Origin: Anaerolineae bacterium
GTDB lineage: Bacteria; Chloroflexota; Anaerolineae; Aggregatilineales; J027
Length of the DNA: 64,000 nucleotides
NCBI GenBank assembly: GCA_008933735.1
Contig: WBUL01000004.1
Span: 1 to 64,000 of the forward strand
Direction of reading: 5' to 3'
A program made the translations under genes and the position numbers. Positions 62,892 to 64,000 of the stretch are shown piece by piece. The notes beneath the pieces are model-generated. The model was not told the origin of the DNA. It ran no database searches and saw only the letters and a list, made by a program, of their open reading frames with translations. The number at the start of each line of letters is the position of its first letter. The first letter of the stretch is position 1.

Positions 62892-63004
62892 AGATGCTAT
62901 CTCTCAACAGAATCGCAGAAGGGACTCGGCAGAATGAACATAAGTTCCCAAAAAAAGGCACATTAAGCAGAGTGTATCAAAATAGTGTAAGTGTGTCCAT
63001 ATTT

Positions 63005-63790
63005 TTATCCCAGATTTGGGTACTTTCTCAACAGGGTATCAATCTGGCTTTTAATTCGGAACATCTGCTGTGTCGCGGCTTTGACCTCATCAGACGGGGC
63101 CCCGGAAGTCTGTAACTGCATCATTTTTTGCTGGGCCTGACGGTACAACTGACGCAGTTCGATAAGCACCTCTTCTGCCGTGCGCGGTTTGGGTTTGGCG
63201 GCGGGCGCAGATTCCTGTCTCGGCTGTGATTTTCCTCTGGGCGGCTGTGGTTCTGGCAACGGGGCAAAGAAGATGGGTTTGAGGATTTTGTGGCTGATAT
63301 TGTTACGAGCCAGATGAAAAAACACCCCCCCCTTTGTCCGGCGGCGTGATTCATCCGGCAGCATCACCCCCCCCTCTTTCTCAATCCGATTGGTTTCATC
63401 CAGGAGTGCCTGTACAAAATCAACCCCACACAGACGAATCATCCGGTGAATTTGTACTTTAGGTTTTAAGTCCGATTCACCCAGGTATTCAGCGATTGAC
63501 TTGGATTGCGATTTCAGGAGCTGCGGCGGAATTCTCAGGAGCTGGGTTGGTTCTTTCGGAGAGGTCAGAATGCGATAATCTCCCACGAACTTCCTGTTCA
63601 TCAGACGCAGGACAAACCAGAATTTTTCCTCCGTATCAAAAGAGATCACCGCTGCATTACGCGGCATGTTCGTACGCTGGTTAATTAACAAGGTAACATC
63701 GGTGACCGTTCCGGGAAGGTCAATCAGGCGGCTGACTTCCTCCTCCGTATACCCCGGTGGAAGGTTGGATACATATAACTCTACTTGCAT
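63005..63790 (-). CDS. RRM-domain RNA-binding protein
   Basis: 261 residues. The first 80 form one RNA recognition motif: ELYVSNLPPGYTEEEV (RNP2) and RNAAVISFDTEEKFWF (RNP1-like). Residues 90-180 are a second globular part with no recognised family, and the C terminus is basic and Pro-rich with a final coiled segment. ATG 63790 has AAAGGGG 7 nt upstream; an ATG at 63796 is too close to it. The RNA target is unknown. Confidence 0.78.
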   Translation of the reverse strand: MQVELYVSNLPPGYTEEEVSRLIDLPGTVTDVTLLINQRTNMPRNAAVISFDTEEKFWFVLRLMNRKFVGDYRILTSPKEPTQLLRIPPQLLKSQSKSIAEYLGESDLKPKVQIHRMIRLCGVDFVQALLDETNRIEKEGGVMLPDESRRRTKGGVFFHLARNNISHKILKPIFFAPLPEPQPPRGKSQPRQESAPAAKPKPRTAEEVLIELRQLYRQAQQKMMQLQTSGAPSDEVKAATQQMFRIKSQIDTLLRKYPNLG

Positions 63791-63838
63791 TATCATCCCC
63801 TTTCTGATGGACAGATCATCCGTCTGACTGTTACCAAT

Positions 63839-63844
63839 ATTATA
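63839..63844 (-). promoter_or_regulatory. -10 element of the RRM gene
   Basis: TATAAT on the minus strand, 48 bases before the start at 63790. No clear -35. Confidence 0.35.
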
Positions 63845-63939
63845 CTTAGAACAAAGTTATGAATATGGTTGTATTGGTAGACAGGCGGTTTTTTTGTGGT
63901 AGACTGAAAAATAATGTTAGGGATTGTTTGGAGGGCTGT

Positions 63940-64000
63940 ATGAGTGGGATTGATATTGTATGTATTGAAGACGAACCAGAGATGATGGAGCTTGTCCGGA
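63940..64000 (+). CDS. Response regulator, N-terminal fragment (partial)
   Basis: An ATG with GGAGGG 4 nt upstream opens MSGIDIVCIEDEPEMMELVR and runs off the right edge. IDIVCIEDEPEM has the acidic pair that starts receiver domains. The output domain lies outside the window. Confidence 0.75.
   Translation, partial: MSGIDIVCIEDEPEMMELVR

Noticed and set aside
1-64000. tRNA, rRNA, CRISPR, insertion sequence and prophage signals
   Set aside because: Reading the gaps showed no cloverleaf, no rRNA segment, no spaced repeats, and no transposase or integrase among the translated frames. A tRNAscan and ISfinder search would settle this.

Overview
The window looks like chromosomal DNA from a member of the Chloroflexota, probably an Anaerolineae-type lineage. 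This is inferred, not proven. Supporting signs are a three-gene module known almost only from Actinobacteria and Chloroflexi (probable phosphomutase, DUF3090, SCO1664-type kinase-like protein), a fused CrtYc-CrtYd-type lycopene cyclase, many secreted lipoproteins with Thr/Pro-rich stalks, and frequent TTG starts. Genes are densely packed: no gap without a gene exceeds 300 bases. I found no rRNA, tRNA, CRISPR array, insertion sequence or phage gene.

Layout. 1-6064: tail of a secreted repeat protein, a methyltransferase, a thiolase, an MFS exporter, a response regulator plus REC-histidine kinase pair, and a secreted sugar-dehydrogenase-like beta-propeller. 6168-8054: the phosphomutase/DUF3090/SCO1664 trio. 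8051-12405: sugar-nucleotide genes pseC and pseB, then a NUDIX protein, a GNAT acetyltransferase and a DUF115/GT42-like putative glycosyltransferase. 12380-17073: a CarH-like B12-binding MerR regulator divergent from a carotenoid operon (lycopene cyclase, crtI, crtB), with three 11-bp direct repeats between them. 17182-22636: lipoprotein, site-2 protease, lytic transglycosylase, and two nucleotide-sugar enzymes. 22685-24464 (minus): uracil-DNA glycosylase, tsaB, tsaE. 24560-34313: a surface or secretion operon of beta-propeller, Eis-like acetyltransferase, two paralogous esterases and two PPC-repeat proteins, one with about eleven repeats. 34383-40666: prfA, a WD40-like protein, gatB, a methyltransferase and an aminotransferase. 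40901-43221: rpsB-tsf-pyrH.

44074-53164 is a carbohydrate locus: a LacI-type regulator with a perfect palindromic operator, a sugar-binding protein, two unusually long permeases, a GH42 beta-galactosidase and a GH31 enzyme. No ATPase gene is present there, so a shared ATPase elsewhere is likely. 53299-57839 is a metal ABC transporter (binding protein, ATPase, two permeases). Both permeases carry a C-terminal winged-helix-like segment, and a DtxR-box-like palindrome lies at the promoter. The arrangement resembles chlamydial ytgABCD, in which YtgCR is a permease fused to a repressor, but here both permeases are fused and the second also has a six-cysteine insertion. This is the most unusual system in the window. 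57814-62789 (minus) is a compact run of corC/hlyC-like, cdd, recO, class IV aminotransferase, methyltransferase and EamA exporter genes. The end holds an RRM protein and the start of another response regulator.

Themes that connect the genes: cell-envelope sugars (pseB/pseC, the epimerase-dehydrogenase pair, the GT-like protein), light-responsive pigment synthesis (CarH and crt), galactoside use, and self-regulated metal uptake.
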